Assembly (NCBI GenBank): GCA_964405325.1
Contig: CAYONM010000056.1
Location: 1 to 17,693 of the forward strand
Reading direction: 5' to 3'
DNA: 17,693 bases
Source of the DNA: CAYONM01 sp964405325
GTDB lineage: Bacteria > Planctomycetota > UBA11346
Shown: in pieces, positions 7,022 to 17,656 of the stretch
Layout: the number at the start of each line of letters is the position of its first letter
Position numbering within the stretch: the first letter of the stretch is position 1
Position numbers and translations under genes: made by a program
Notes under the pieces: model-generated
The model's database searches: none
What the model saw: the letters and a program-made list of their open reading frames with translations, nothing else
What the model was told of the DNA's origin: nothing

Positions 7022-7921
7022 TTATTGCGCCACCCGATACCGCAACGACCAACGCCATTCCTCGCCGGCTTGGACCGTCCTCGCCCATTTCGGCTCGCAG
7101 CTGGCGGCCAGATCCGAGGCCCACAGCACCATGTGATCCAGCGGCCAATCACCTTCCAGGCGAAGCTCCGGACCGCTTTCCAGGGCGATGCCGATCGCCG
7201 CTTGCCGGCCCCAACAGCCGGTGAACACCGGACGGCCGCCGGAGCGAGCTAGGTGCCAACGACCAGCACGCTGGATGCCGCCTGGTTCGCCCAGCACGCC
7301 ATCAGCATTCGGCTGCGGTGGCAACGGCTGCCAATCGCCCAGGTCGAAAGCGGTCCCGTCAACGCGGGTTTGCGGGAAGAAGGGATGCGTATACCAGCTC
7401 AAGAATTGCTGTCCGACACCCTTGCCCTCAAAACGAAAAATAGTTTCGGAAATCAGGCTGTCATCATCAATGCTGACACGGCGTTCCAATTCATAACCGA
7501 TACGGATCCCAAAGCGCCGCTTCAGGGCATCGCGGGTCCGCATCACGATTCGGTCCGGCGCCTGCTCCACGTCCCATTCCAACAAGGTGGTCAGCGGTCG
7601 ACACAAGGCGTGCATTTCGGTGGCATCGTCGTTGTCGCGACGAATCCGTCCGGCACCGGGCCGTAGAAATTCCTCGCCCGGCTGCACCAGGCTCCAGCCC
7701 AAACCCGATTCGAAGGTCTCCGGCCAGCCGATGCCGTCGAAGTCCAGCCAATCGGCGTCGCAACGGCCGGTCAGCGCGACGCCGCGATGCTCGGCCGAGA
7801 CGATCCAGCCGCCGTGCACGAAGCGGCTGCCCAGCAGCTCCGGCGCTAGCCGTGGGTCGTACAGACCGACCTGCCAATGATCGTTTTCCAGGTACAACAG
7901 CGGAAGATTGGGACGAGACAC
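7022..7921 (-). CDS. Galactose-mutarotase-like superfamily protein
   Basis: A 299-residue soluble protein with the look of the aldose-1-epimerase/galactose-mutarotase beta-sandwich fold: a run of beta-rich segments, LSWYTHPFFP at about 175-183 whose His179 matches the position of the conserved epimerase His, and an SGPELRLEGDWPLDHMVLW end section. I see no signal peptide. Such proteins bind or interconvert sugars, but many members have lost epimerase activity, and here the sugar and reaction are unknown. It starts with GTG at 7921, supported by AGGAG five bases upstream. It is the last gene of the operon behind the kinase, about 69 bp downstream of it. That context suggests a role in sensing or handling the sugar involved. 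Confidence 0.6.
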   Translation of the reverse strand: MSRPNLPLLYLENDHWQVGLYDPRLAPELLGSRFVHGGWIVSAEHRGVALTGRCDADWLDFDGIGWPETFESGLGWSLVQPGEEFLRPGAGRIRRDNDDATEMHALCRPLTTLLEWDVEQAPDRIVMRTRDALKRRFGIRIGYELERRVSIDDDSLISETIFRFEGKGVGQQFLSWYTHPFFPQTRVDGTAFDLGDWQPLPPQPNADGVLGEPGGIQRAGRWHLARSGGRPVFTGCWGRQAAIGIALESGPELRLEGDWPLDHMVLWASDLAASCEPKWARTVQAGEEWRWSLRYRVAQ

Positions 7922-7990
7922 GGCAACTCCTGACGCCGGCGCACTCTATGGGCTCGCACAGCGCTTCCATGCCGATCCCCGGCGCCGCCA

Positions 7991-10792
7991 TCACCAACGC
8001 TGTAAACGCCATTGCACCAGATCCCACCAAAAGGTTTCCGTCTGGACGCGTCGGTAAGCCGCCAGAGCCTGATCCCGGCGCCCCTGCAGCTCCGCTTGCA
8101 GCGCCTGCAGCAGCGCCAGCGGAGCCACATACGCCAACAACTCCGGCTCCAACGGCAGTGCTGTGCCCGCAACCAAGGCGCGCAACACCGCCTGGGCCGG
8201 CGCCACCTGTTTGGCCTTGGGATGCCGCTGCCATTCCTGCAGCACACGGCGCGCCGCTTCCTGATCATCCAGGCCCAGAAAAATCACCGCCAATAGAATG
8301 GCCGTCCGCTGTGGATTTTCACCCCGCGTGTATGGCAGACGCTCGGCCTGCTGCAGCATCGATTCGATCCGCCACCGGTCATGGTCCTGCAGGGTCGCCA
8401 CCAGGCCTTGCCGCCATTCGCTGATGACGCTGGCGCCCGAGCGATGCGGCGGTGGTGCTGCCGACAAGGTGGTGGCCCGAGTCTGACCACTGGCCACCAC
8501 CGCTTCCACCGGATCCGGCAAGGAACCGCTGGCCCGCATGGGGCGTCGATCCGGCAGACCGGGCTGTTTCAGCATGTCCTGCAGCAACTGCGGATCAATG
8601 GCCCGCAGCTGCTGCTCAAACTCGGACAACAACAAATGATCGACGATTTCCAGACCCCAGGCGTGCAAACCGCTGCCGACAATGGCAACCCCGATCTGCT
8701 GCGCTGACAAATCGAGCCGCCGTCGCCAGGCCAACATGTCCGAGCCGTACTGCCGCAAAATGCTTCGGTACTCGGCACTGCCCGGCGTCGGCAAGCGCTT
8801 GCGATGCCAGCGCTCGCTGCTGATCTGGCCAAAGACATGCGCCCGTAGCGTGGCGTCGGCCCCCACCGCAACCAGGCGATCACTCCAGCCTTCCAGGGCA
8901 ACGAGGTCCTGTCGCTCGATCGCCAATAAACAGAGATGCATCACCGCCAGACCCTGCCAGATCCGTGGTACGCCGGCCTGCTCAGCCAGAGCCTGGAAAT
9001 ACCGCTGCGCCAAGTGCTCGTGCCCCAGGGCAAGTTGACAACGAGCACGCTGAAAGGCGATCCAGGCCTGCTCATCCACCGGCGCGCTTTCGTCAACCAA
9101 CTGATCATATTCGCGTAGCGCTTCGGGTATCCGACCGATGGCCAGCAGATGATCGGCAATGGCGTGGGCGGGCACGAGGCGACTTCGACCAAGCCGTTCG
9201 ATGCGAATATCATCCAAGCGGATACGAGCCCGCGCGGTTTCCCAACCACAACGCAGATCACCCCGCACCCCCAACTGCAGGGGATCGCGATACGACAACA
9301 CCTGCTGACCGTCGAGCAAGACACGCAGATCCCGTCCGACCAGGCTCATCTGCACCTGATAGTCCTGACCAACCTGGATCGCTTCCGGCAAGCGGACCGC
9401 GGCGACGATGGGTGCGGGCTGGCCAAATCGACCATCGGTCAGGGCAATCAGGCGGCGTCGCTCAAAACCGGCAATGTGCAGCCCCCAGCCGTCGAATCGG
9501 TTGGGGCCGATGAAGGCATTCAGGTTTTCACCGCCCTCCAGGGACTGGACCTGCCAACTCAGGCGGATATCCGGTCCGATGGCTTCGGCAAATTCCCAGG
9601 TCACCGCACCATGCCAGTGTTCGGTCCAGCGACTCTCCACCGCCCCATCACGATGCTGCCAGGGGCTGGTGGCTCCCAGCGCCGGACGTTCTGCCGCCGA
9701 AGCCTGATTCCAACCGGGATAAATATGACACCGCCAGCGCTGCGTATCGGGTGCTTGCTTGAAATCCGTTGCATAGACCAACTGCCATTGTCGTCGGATA
9801 CTGGACCAACGCTGGTGCACCAACACCGCCACGGTCAGCAGGCTGACCAGCAAAAGGCACACGGCGACAAATCCAGCTGGTTGCCGACGTGCCTGCCGCC
9901 ACAGACGCATTGGCCAGGAGTCGGGACAGACCGACGGCGCCTGATCCTGCATGAGCGCACGCAAATCCGCAACCAGCTGGGGCATAGCCTGATAACGCGC
10001 CGCTGGCTGCTCGGCCAAGGTGTGGTCTAAAATTGCCCGCACGGCTTTGGGACACCGACGTCGTTCTTCCGCCGTCAATGGCAGACGCTTGCCACGGGCG
10101 TCGACACCGCGCGGCGTCCGTCCGATGATCGCCTGATGCAGGCAGGTACCAAAGGAATACAGATCGCTGCGAATATCCGGCACCTGCCCAGAAAAACACT
10201 CCGGCGCGGCCGAGGCCGGCGCTTGTGGCCGAGCGTCGTGGTCGTGGTCGTGCAAATGCCGAGCACTGCCCCAATCGACCAGGACCACGGCCTCATCGTG
10301 CGCCAATAAAATATTACCCGGATTCACATCGCCATGCACCCAGCCTCGGTCATGGGCATGCGCCAACGCCTCGGCAATGGGCAAGAGGACCCGCACCGCA
10401 TGCCGCCAAGGCAGCGGTGCGACGCTGCTGGCCATCGATTCGCCGCGCACCACCGGCATGCTGATCCAGGCCCAACCACTGTCGATGAACCCGGCATCCA
10501 ACAAGGGTAAGATATTGGGATGACTCAACGCCGCCAGCGCCTGCCGCTCACGCTGGAGGGCCTGCCCGGCGCCAAGGTCGGCCTCGGGCACGAATTTGAT
10601 CGCCACCGCTCGCTGCAATTGCTGATCATACGCAGCCAATAATCGCGCCTGGCCACCGTGTCCCAGCGGGCCCTGAAAACGCAGACGCGGCAAATGCCCT
10701 TCGGCGTTGAGCAGGTCCACCAGGGTCACATCGCTCGGCTGCACCGGTTCGGCCGAGACTGGCCCCAGGTGGATGCGCAACTGCTGCCGCAT
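7991..10792 (-). CDS. Receptor-like Ser/Thr protein kinase with ConA/LamG-like and TPR-like C-terminal regions
   Basis: A 933-residue one-pass membrane kinase. The kinase domain spans about 37-283: glycine-rich loop GPLGHGGQAR, VAIK lysine (66), catalytic loop HGDVNPGN (153-160), DWG in place of DFG (173-175) and APE (196-198). The usual catalytic-loop Lys is Asn157, while Lys66, Asp155, Asn160 and Asp173 remain, so activity is plausible but uncertain. One membrane segment lies at about 306-326. The outer part begins with a beta-sandwich resembling ConA/LamG or DUF1080 domains (about 340-533) and then a helical TPR-like region to the end. It presumably transmits an outside signal inwards. The ATG at 10792 is only 3 bp after the stop of the AraC gene, so the two are co-transcribed. 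The Shine-Dalgarno (GGGA) is weak, which suggests coupling. Confidence 0.85.
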   Translation of the reverse strand: MRQQLRIHLGPVSAEPVQPSDVTLVDLLNAEGHLPRLRFQGPLGHGGQARLLAAYDQQLQRAVAIKFVPEADLGAGQALQRERQALAALSHPNILPLLDAGFIDSGWAWISMPVVRGESMASSVAPLPWRHAVRVLLPIAEALAHAHDRGWVHGDVNPGNILLAHDEAVVLVDWGSARHLHDHDHDARPQAPASAAPECFSGQVPDIRSDLYSFGTCLHQAIIGRTPRGVDARGKRLPLTAEERRRCPKAVRAILDHTLAEQPAARYQAMPQLVADLRALMQDQAPSVCPDSWPMRLWRQARRQPAGFVAVCLLLVSLLTVAVLVHQRWSSIRRQWQLVYATDFKQAPDTQRWRCHIYPGWNQASAAERPALGATSPWQHRDGAVESRWTEHWHGAVTWEFAEAIGPDIRLSWQVQSLEGGENLNAFIGPNRFDGWGLHIAGFERRRLIALTDGRFGQPAPIVAAVRLPEAIQVGQDYQVQMSLVGRDLRVLLDGQQVLSYRDPLQLGVRGDLRCGWETARARIRLDDIRIERLGRSRLVPAHAIADHLLAIGRIPEALREYDQLVDESAPVDEQAWIAFQRARCQLALGHEHLAQRYFQALAEQAGVPRIWQGLAVMHLCLLAIERQDLVALEGWSDRLVAVGADATLRAHVFGQISSERWHRKRLPTPGSAEYRSILRQYGSDMLAWRRRLDLSAQQIGVAIVGSGLHAWGLEIVDHLLLSEFEQQLRAIDPQLLQDMLKQPGLPDRRPMRASGSLPDPVEAVVASGQTRATTLSAAPPPHRSGASVISEWRQGLVATLQDHDRWRIESMLQQAERLPYTRGENPQRTAILLAVIFLGLDDQEAARRVLQEWQRHPKAKQVAPAQAVLRALVAGTALPLEPELLAYVAPLALLQALQAELQGRRDQALAAYRRVQTETFWWDLVQWRLQRW

Positions 10793-10795
10793 GGA

Positions 10796-11623
10796 CTAGG
10801 TCCCGCTTTCCCACAGCGGGATACTACGGCTATTGCGATAATCCGTCGGCACACAGCCGACCGCCGATTTGAATGCCGCACTGAAAGCCGCCGTACTATT
10901 ATAACCAACGCGACGAGCGATATCGGCAATATCCACATCCAATTGTCGTAATAATTCGCAAGCCCGACGCATACGGCATTCCTGCAGATGGCGTCCAGCA
11001 CTCATGCCCAGATGACGCCGACACAGGCGCCCCAAATGCCCCTGGCTGATCCCGAGTTCGTCAGCAATCTGCTGAATCGAGCGCTCCCCGCCCACCGCTT
11101 GTTCCATGGCCTGCCGGACCCGGGTGAGCACAGCGCTATCCGGATGCGCCGCTTCCCGCTCGACGCTATGTTCGATCAGGTTGGCCAAAATTCCCGAAAC
11201 CAATCGCATGGCCGAGGCCAAGCCCAGGTCCAACTGCTCCTGATCGGCCAACTGCCGCAACTGCCGTTCGCCCCAACTTCCGACCGGCAATCTGGCGGGA
11301 AACAAGCGCTCCATGACATCTGCAACGAGGCTGTCGAATCCGATAAAACCAAACGCAATCGCTTGCCAGGCCCTATCGCCAGGCAACACGGCAAGGTTGC
11401 TGGCGGGATACGGGCTGAGGAGACATTCCCCTGCAGCAAGCTGATGCACCTGCTCACCTTGGCGAATCGGCACGGTTCCGGCCGCCACCAGAAACAACAA
11501 CCAACTCGGCCGATCCACCGCTGCCTGGCAGTTTGCAGGCAGCAGCGGCGTATCGTCACTGCTGCAGTGAAACGCCCAGAGCGGCAAGGGCAGACCACGA
11601 AAATCGGGAACGCCGTGCGGCAT
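10796..11623 (-). CDS. AraC-family transcriptional regulator
   Basis: A DNA-binding regulator of about 275 residues. The N-terminal half is a cupin-like ligand-sensing domain (about 15-110), including the RQGEQVHQLAAGECLLSPY stretch. The C-terminal AraC domain has two helix-turn-helix units, the first around SIQQIADELGISQGHLGRL (about 182-200) and the second around DIADIARRVGYNSTAAFSAA (about 231-250), with the family ending VGCVPTDYR. Such proteins usually bind a sugar or other small molecule and activate a nearby promoter. I chose ATG 11623 as the most normal start. GTG 11662 extends it by 13 residues, and neither has a well-placed ribosome site. It heads the operon with the kinase and mutarotase-like genes and diverges from the secreted protein gene. 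Confidence 0.85.
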   Translation of the reverse strand: MPHGVPDFRGLPLPLWAFHCSSDDTPLLPANCQAAVDRPSWLLFLVAAGTVPIRQGEQVHQLAAGECLLSPYPASNLAVLPGDRAWQAIAFGFIGFDSLVADVMERLFPARLPVGSWGERQLRQLADQEQLDLGLASAMRLVSGILANLIEHSVEREAAHPDSAVLTRVRQAMEQAVGGERSIQQIADELGISQGHLGRLCRRHLGMSAGRHLQECRMRRACELLRQLDVDIADIARRVGYNSTAAFSAAFKSAVGCVPTDYRNSRSIPLWESGT

Positions 11624-11700
11624 GCTCCATGATAGGCGAGCCGAGCACGGGATACAAGGCACGGCAGCATTTCACCCAGTGAACTCGAGTACAGCCTCCT

Positions 11701-11740
11701 GGTTCAGATTGCGATGCCAAGGTTCAGAATTCGATGCTGA
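11701..11740 (+). promoter_or_regulatory. Tandem direct repeat, candidate AraC-type operator
   Basis: 11701-11720 and 11721-11740 match at 16 of 20 positions, both starting GGTTCAGA and keeping CGATG. AraC-family dimers typically bind two direct half-sites about two helical turns apart. The site lies between the divergent AraC gene and the secreted-protein gene. A possible -10 TATGCT (11760-11765) lies about 20 bp downstream, with no good -35, as in activator-dependent promoters. An inverted repeat, CACCTG/CAGGTG at 11742-11757, sits between the two. Confidence 0.5.
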
Positions 11741-11800
11741 TCACCTGTGAGCAGGTGCATATGCTCGATAGCACCACCTTGATCAGCGAAAGGATCCATC

Positions 11801-12709
11801 ATGTTCGTACTTCGCTCGTTGGCCGCCACGGCCAGCCTTGGCCTGCTGGCCAGTAGCCTGTCCGCCGCCACCCTGCTGTCCGACGACTTTTCCGATAGCA
11901 GCCTGGGCGCCTGGACCTTCAACGGCAGCTCCGATTCTTGGTCGGATACCGGCAGCCGACTGCAGGTCATTTCCAACAATACCCACGGCTTTCTGTGGTA
12001 TAACGACGCCGCTGCCGCCGCCTGGTCGAATTATCAGATCAGCTTCGATTTCCTGCCCGGTGACGATGACGTCTTTGCCCCGCTGTTCTATGTCAGCTAC
12101 GACGACATTGCCGATACCTTCACCTGTTATCGCCTGGCGCTGAGCTACGACTATGAATCTGGAGTCACATTGCAGAAACTGGTCGGCAAGGCCTCGACCA
12201 CCGATGTCAAAGGCTTCAGCAATCTGGCAACCAACAGCAGCTTTGATGGCACGACTCATGTTTATGAAAAGAACGGCAGCTACCAGATCGATATCAGCGT
12301 CAACACCGATGCCGGCACAACCACCATCAGCGCCAGCATCACCGACACGGTCAGCAACAGCACCAGCCAGCTGTTCACCAATGTGGTCGACGATACCAAT
12401 GCTCTGACCGGCGGCTCGGTCGGCTTTTATACCCGGTACATGTCCAATACCCAAGCCGACAACTACCTGGTCACCGATGCCGGTCCGGCACTACTGGATG
12501 TCAGTGCCATTGCCGTCAGCCACGAGGCCGTCCAATTGCACTGGACCGACCTCGGCGGCAGCGAAACCGGCTACAATATCTACCAGAAAGATGCTCAGGG
12601 TGACTGGCAGTTGCTCGGTAGCGTCGGTGCCGATGACGAGTCCTATCCCGTCTCCGGCCTGAGCGCCAGCACCACCTACGAGTTCAAGGTCGACGCGGTC
12701 ACGCCCTGA
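11801..12709 (+). CDS. Secreted ConA/LamG-like and fibronectin-III protein
   Basis: A 302-residue exported protein. The signal peptide is MFVLRSLAATASLGLLASSLSA, probably cut before ATLL. A beta-sandwich of ConA/LamG-like type fills about 23-225, starting DDFSDSSLGAWTF. A fibronectin type III domain fills about 228-302, with LHWTDLGGSETGYNIYQK and YEFKVDAV. No catalytic residues or anchoring tail are apparent, so binding is more likely than catalysis. AAAGGA lies 7 bases before ATG 11801. It diverges from the AraC-kinase operon and probably answers to that regulator. The resemblance to the kinase outer domain suggests a shared ligand type, which is inferred. Confidence 0.75.
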   Translation: MFVLRSLAATASLGLLASSLSAATLLSDDFSDSSLGAWTFNGSSDSWSDTGSRLQVISNNTHGFLWYNDAAAAAWSNYQISFDFLPGDDDVFAPLFYVSYDDIADTFTCYRLALSYDYESGVTLQKLVGKASTTDVKGFSNLATNSSFDGTTHVYEKNGSYQIDISVNTDAGTTTISASITDTVSNSTSQLFTNVVDDTNALTGGSVGFYTRYMSNTQADNYLVTDAGPALLDVSAIAVSHEAVQLHWTDLGGSETGYNIYQKDAQGDWQLLGSVGADDESYPVSGLSASTTYEFKVDAVTP

Positions 12710-12743
12710 GCAGACGGGCCGCCTGAGCGCACAATCGATTGCC

Positions 12744-12776
12744 ACCGCCCGGGTCCGCACTGCGGACCCGGGCGGT
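12744..12776. terminator. Perfect 16-bp inverted repeat after the secreted-protein gene
   Basis: 12744-12759 and 12761-12776 are exact reverse complements around one base, giving a very stable GC-rich stem with a small loop. It begins 35 bp after the upstream stop codon. No T-tract follows, so it may end transcription weakly or protect the 3' end. TATATT at 12776-12781 could be a -10 for the riboswitch transcript; I see no matching -35. Confidence 0.5.
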
Positions 12777-12830
12777 ATATTCCACTAGCCCCCCGCGGCA
12801 GCGTCGACAGCATGGCGCCGCCGAACGACG

Positions 12831-12974
12831 ATGCTGGGAGACGCTCCGCCACAAACGGAGGGCCGACGGAGAACAAGCTCTCAGGCAAAAGGACCAGCAT
12901 CCGACGGACCCCTGGAGAGTGCCGCCACGAGCGGCCGCCGAAGGAGTAACGCTCTCAGGCACCAGGACGGGGGT
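12831..12974 (+). promoter_or_regulatory. Tandem glycine riboswitch
   Basis: Two glycine aptamers lie head to tail. Aptamer 1 is 12831-12900, closed by ATGCTGG/CCAGCAT, and contains the conserved GGAGAACA and GCTCTCAGGCAAAAGGAC strings. Aptamer 2 is about 12908-12974, closed by ACCCC/GGGGT, with GGAGAGT, CCGAAGGAGTAACGCTCTCA and GGCACCAGGAC. The short linker between them is normal for cooperative tandem types. Only 21 bases separate it from the gcvP start codon, so glycine probably acts on translation or on a very local stem. It is expected to switch gcvP on when glycine is high. Confidence 0.92.
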
Positions 12975-12995
12975 GGTATCCATCGGAGACACCCC

Positions 12996-15878
<2,883 letters not shown>

Positions 15879-15884
15879 GGGCCG

Positions 15885-17210
15885 CTACCGTGGTCGCGGA
15901 TGGAACAGCCGAAAATACCGCTCGTCCACCGCGAACCAATCGACCGGATCGCCGACTTGCCAAGCCGGATCCAGAGCGCCGTAGCGCTTCAGCTCCCGCG
16001 GGTAGCAGTCCGCGGGAATGAAGCCATCCTGCCAATAGGCCGGTTGCTGGACCGACTCGGCCACCTGCCGGGTATAACCGAGCAGCTCTTGCCAGCCGGA
16101 ATCGGAACGGCGGGAAAAGGCGCCATCGCAGGTCCCCAGACCGCCGGCCGCCTCGCTCAAGCAGGCCAGCAGCAGATGCGAGCGCTCTGGTTGTTCCAGA
16201 TCCACCCAGAGATCATTGCAGAAGGGGCCGAAGCGACGGAAGGCCTTGTCCTCGTGGCAGTCAACACAGTTGCGAGCGATGATATTGCCAGGATTATGAT
16301 TGCGATGAAACCGAGGATATGCCGGCTCCGGCATGGCCAGAGCGGCGTAGGTCCCGGCAAAACAGGCGCTGCTGTCGACCCAGGCCTGGAGCAGGCGGAA
16401 TTCGGCATCGCTGACGCGTACCTGATGATGAGCACCGCGTACCTTCTGCAGCAGTCCACTGACCGGTGAACCGAGGCTACGCGGCAGCATACCACCGTAT
16501 TGAGCCTGATGATAATGCTTGCCGGTCAGGCCGGTCTGGTTTGTCGCGACCAGACTGGCGTAACCGTAGGTCCAACGAGGCGTACGGGCACCGTCCAGGC
16601 GAATACCACCGGCGCGTTTGTTCGGATTATGGCAGGACACGCAATGCCGATTGAGAATCGGCTGGATATCCCGCGGAAAATCAATCAGGCCCGACTCGGG
16701 TAATTCCGGCAAAGGGGTGATACGGCTGGGGGGACCCTGCGTGGCCTGCAACGCGCTGGTTTCGTGCGGCGGTTGGGTTCGGTGCTCGTGACAACCGACG
16801 CAGCCAATGGTCTCACCGGGCATCACACTGATGAAACTCTGCATACGCTTCACCGCCATGCCCTGGGCATCGCGGGCAACGAAAAACAGCGCCCGACCGG
16901 CCGGCACCTGAAAAGAAGCAGAGCCATCCGACGCCACCGGCACCGTGCCCAGCACCCGATGCAGCAGCAGGCTGCCTTTTTCCGACACCTGCCGGGTGCG
17001 GTACCGGCTTGGCGACCAATTCAGACTGACCGGCTTGGGCAACTCCTCCAACACCAGCAATTCCATAATCTCGCCCTTGGCGACGCCATTCATATGCCGA
17101 CCGGTGGTGACATCGGCCAAGATCATGGTGCCAGTGTCTTGGCTGAAATCGACCCGGTCCGGCAGCAACGGCTCGCGCTGGCGCGGCAGCACCGGCCGGG
17201 GGGCCGGCAC
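15885..17210 (-). CDS. Three-haem-site c-type cytochrome-like protein (hydrazine synthase alpha/PSCyt-like), apparently frameshifted
   Basis: A 441-residue reading frame with three haem-binding motifs: CVGCH (137-141), CVSCH (190-194) and CVDCH (315-319). The first part, with RHMNGVAKGEIMELLVLEELPKPV and VKRMQSFISVMPGETIGCVGC, resembles the hydrazine-synthase-alpha-like middle region common in Planctomycetota and relatives; this is recognition, not a search. It should act in the periplasm as a redox or structural haem protein, and hydrazine chemistry is not implied. The GTG at 17210 is not a good start. A signal peptide with a strong ribosome site lies just upstream in another frame (17204-17304). 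Removing one base from the G6 run at 17198-17203 would join them. The N-terminal beta-propeller typical of such proteins is absent. Confidence 0.7.
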   Translation of the reverse strand: MPAPRPVLPRQREPLLPDRVDFSQDTGTMILADVTTGRHMNGVAKGEIMELLVLEELPKPVSLNWSPSRYRTRQVSEKGSLLLHRVLGTVPVASDGSASFQVPAGRALFFVARDAQGMAVKRMQSFISVMPGETIGCVGCHEHRTQPPHETSALQATQGPPSRITPLPELPESGLIDFPRDIQPILNRHCVSCHNPNKRAGGIRLDGARTPRWTYGYASLVATNQTGLTGKHYHQAQYGGMLPRSLGSPVSGLLQKVRGAHHQVRVSDAEFRLLQAWVDSSACFAGTYAALAMPEPAYPRFHRNHNPGNIIARNCVDCHEDKAFRRFGPFCNDLWVDLEQPERSHLLLACLSEAAGGLGTCDGAFSRRSDSGWQELLGYTRQVAESVQQPAYWQDGFIPADCYPRELKRYGALDPAWQVGDPVDWFAVDERYFRLFHPRPR

Positions 17211-17304
17211 GCATGCGCGTCAGCAAACCGCGACTTTCGGCCTGTACCGGCCAATTCGCTGCGGACAGGAGACCTGCCAGAGCAAGCAACAGTAGGCATC
17301 TCAT
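17204..17304 (-). pseudogene. Signal-peptide start of the cytochrome-like gene, out of frame
   Basis: ATG 17304, preceded by GGGGAG, starts MRCLLLLALAGLLSAANWPV and continues QAESRGLLTRMRAG, a clean Sec signal peptide with likely cleavage after VQA. The frame then meets the C6 run (G6 on the plus strand) and diverges from the haem-protein frame. With one C fewer the reading becomes RAGPRPVLPRQREP, which continues into the cytochrome. The cause may be a sequencing error, a true lesion or a slippery tract. Bases 17305-17542 upstream hold no gene I can support. Confidence 0.6.
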
Positions 17305-17542
17305 GATGATGCTCCCCAAAAACGAACCGTGACGCGGCCATCGGCCCAAACCGGATAAGGCCATGCCCTGAGCATCAGCCTCCGCCTGGCCCGCCGCGAT
17401 TCCGGCACGCTGCTCCCCCTTTTCCAGGCCCAGCCCGAGCTGCTCCCGCAGCCATAAAATCCCCTTGCCAAGCACCCCCAACGCCCAAGAATGCTCGCCC
17501 TCGTCGGGCAAGGGACCCTTTGCTCGAGCGAGCGCCCTCTCG

Positions 17543-17619
17543 GGGCCCTTAGCTCAGTTGGCTAGAGCGCATCGTTGACATCGATGAGGTCAGTGGTTCG
17601 AGTCCACTAGGGCCCACCA
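17543..17619 (+). tRNA. tRNA-Val (GAC anticodon)
   Basis: A complete 77-base cloverleaf. The acceptor stem GGGCCCT pairs with AGGGCCC. The D-arm is AGCTCAGTTGGCTAGAGC. The anticodon stem CATCG/CGATG holds loop TTGACAT with anticodon GAC, which reads GUC valine codons. The T-arm contains GGTTCGAGTCC. The 3' CCA is encoded (17617-17619). No integrase is visible beside it. Confidence 0.97.
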
Positions 17620-17623
17620 AGAT

Positions 17624-17656
17624 AAGCCCCTGCAATCACTTAGGTTACAGGGGCTT
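17624..17656 (+). terminator. Terminator-like hairpin after tRNA-Val
   Basis: 17624-17635 pairs with 17645-17656 over 12 bp with one mismatch (AAGCCCCTG/CAGGGGCTT core) around a 9-base loop. It is followed by TGTTGTTT, a broken T-tract. It starts 5 bp after the tRNA, as expected for a tRNA transcript terminator. Confidence 0.7.

Noticed and set aside
9648..10274. Minus-strand ORF in another frame inside the kinase gene
   Set aside because: It lies wholly within the kinase coding region and has no features of its own.
12831..12995. N-terminal extension of gcvP
   Set aside because: This in-frame stretch is the glycine riboswitch. The ATG at 12996 has a good ribosome site and gives the normal protein length.
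17305..17511. Coding region upstream of the cytochrome signal peptide
   Set aside because: The frame is open and continuous with the signal peptide, but ATG 17304 has the strong ribosome site and a normal signal peptide. The extension has no recognisable feature.
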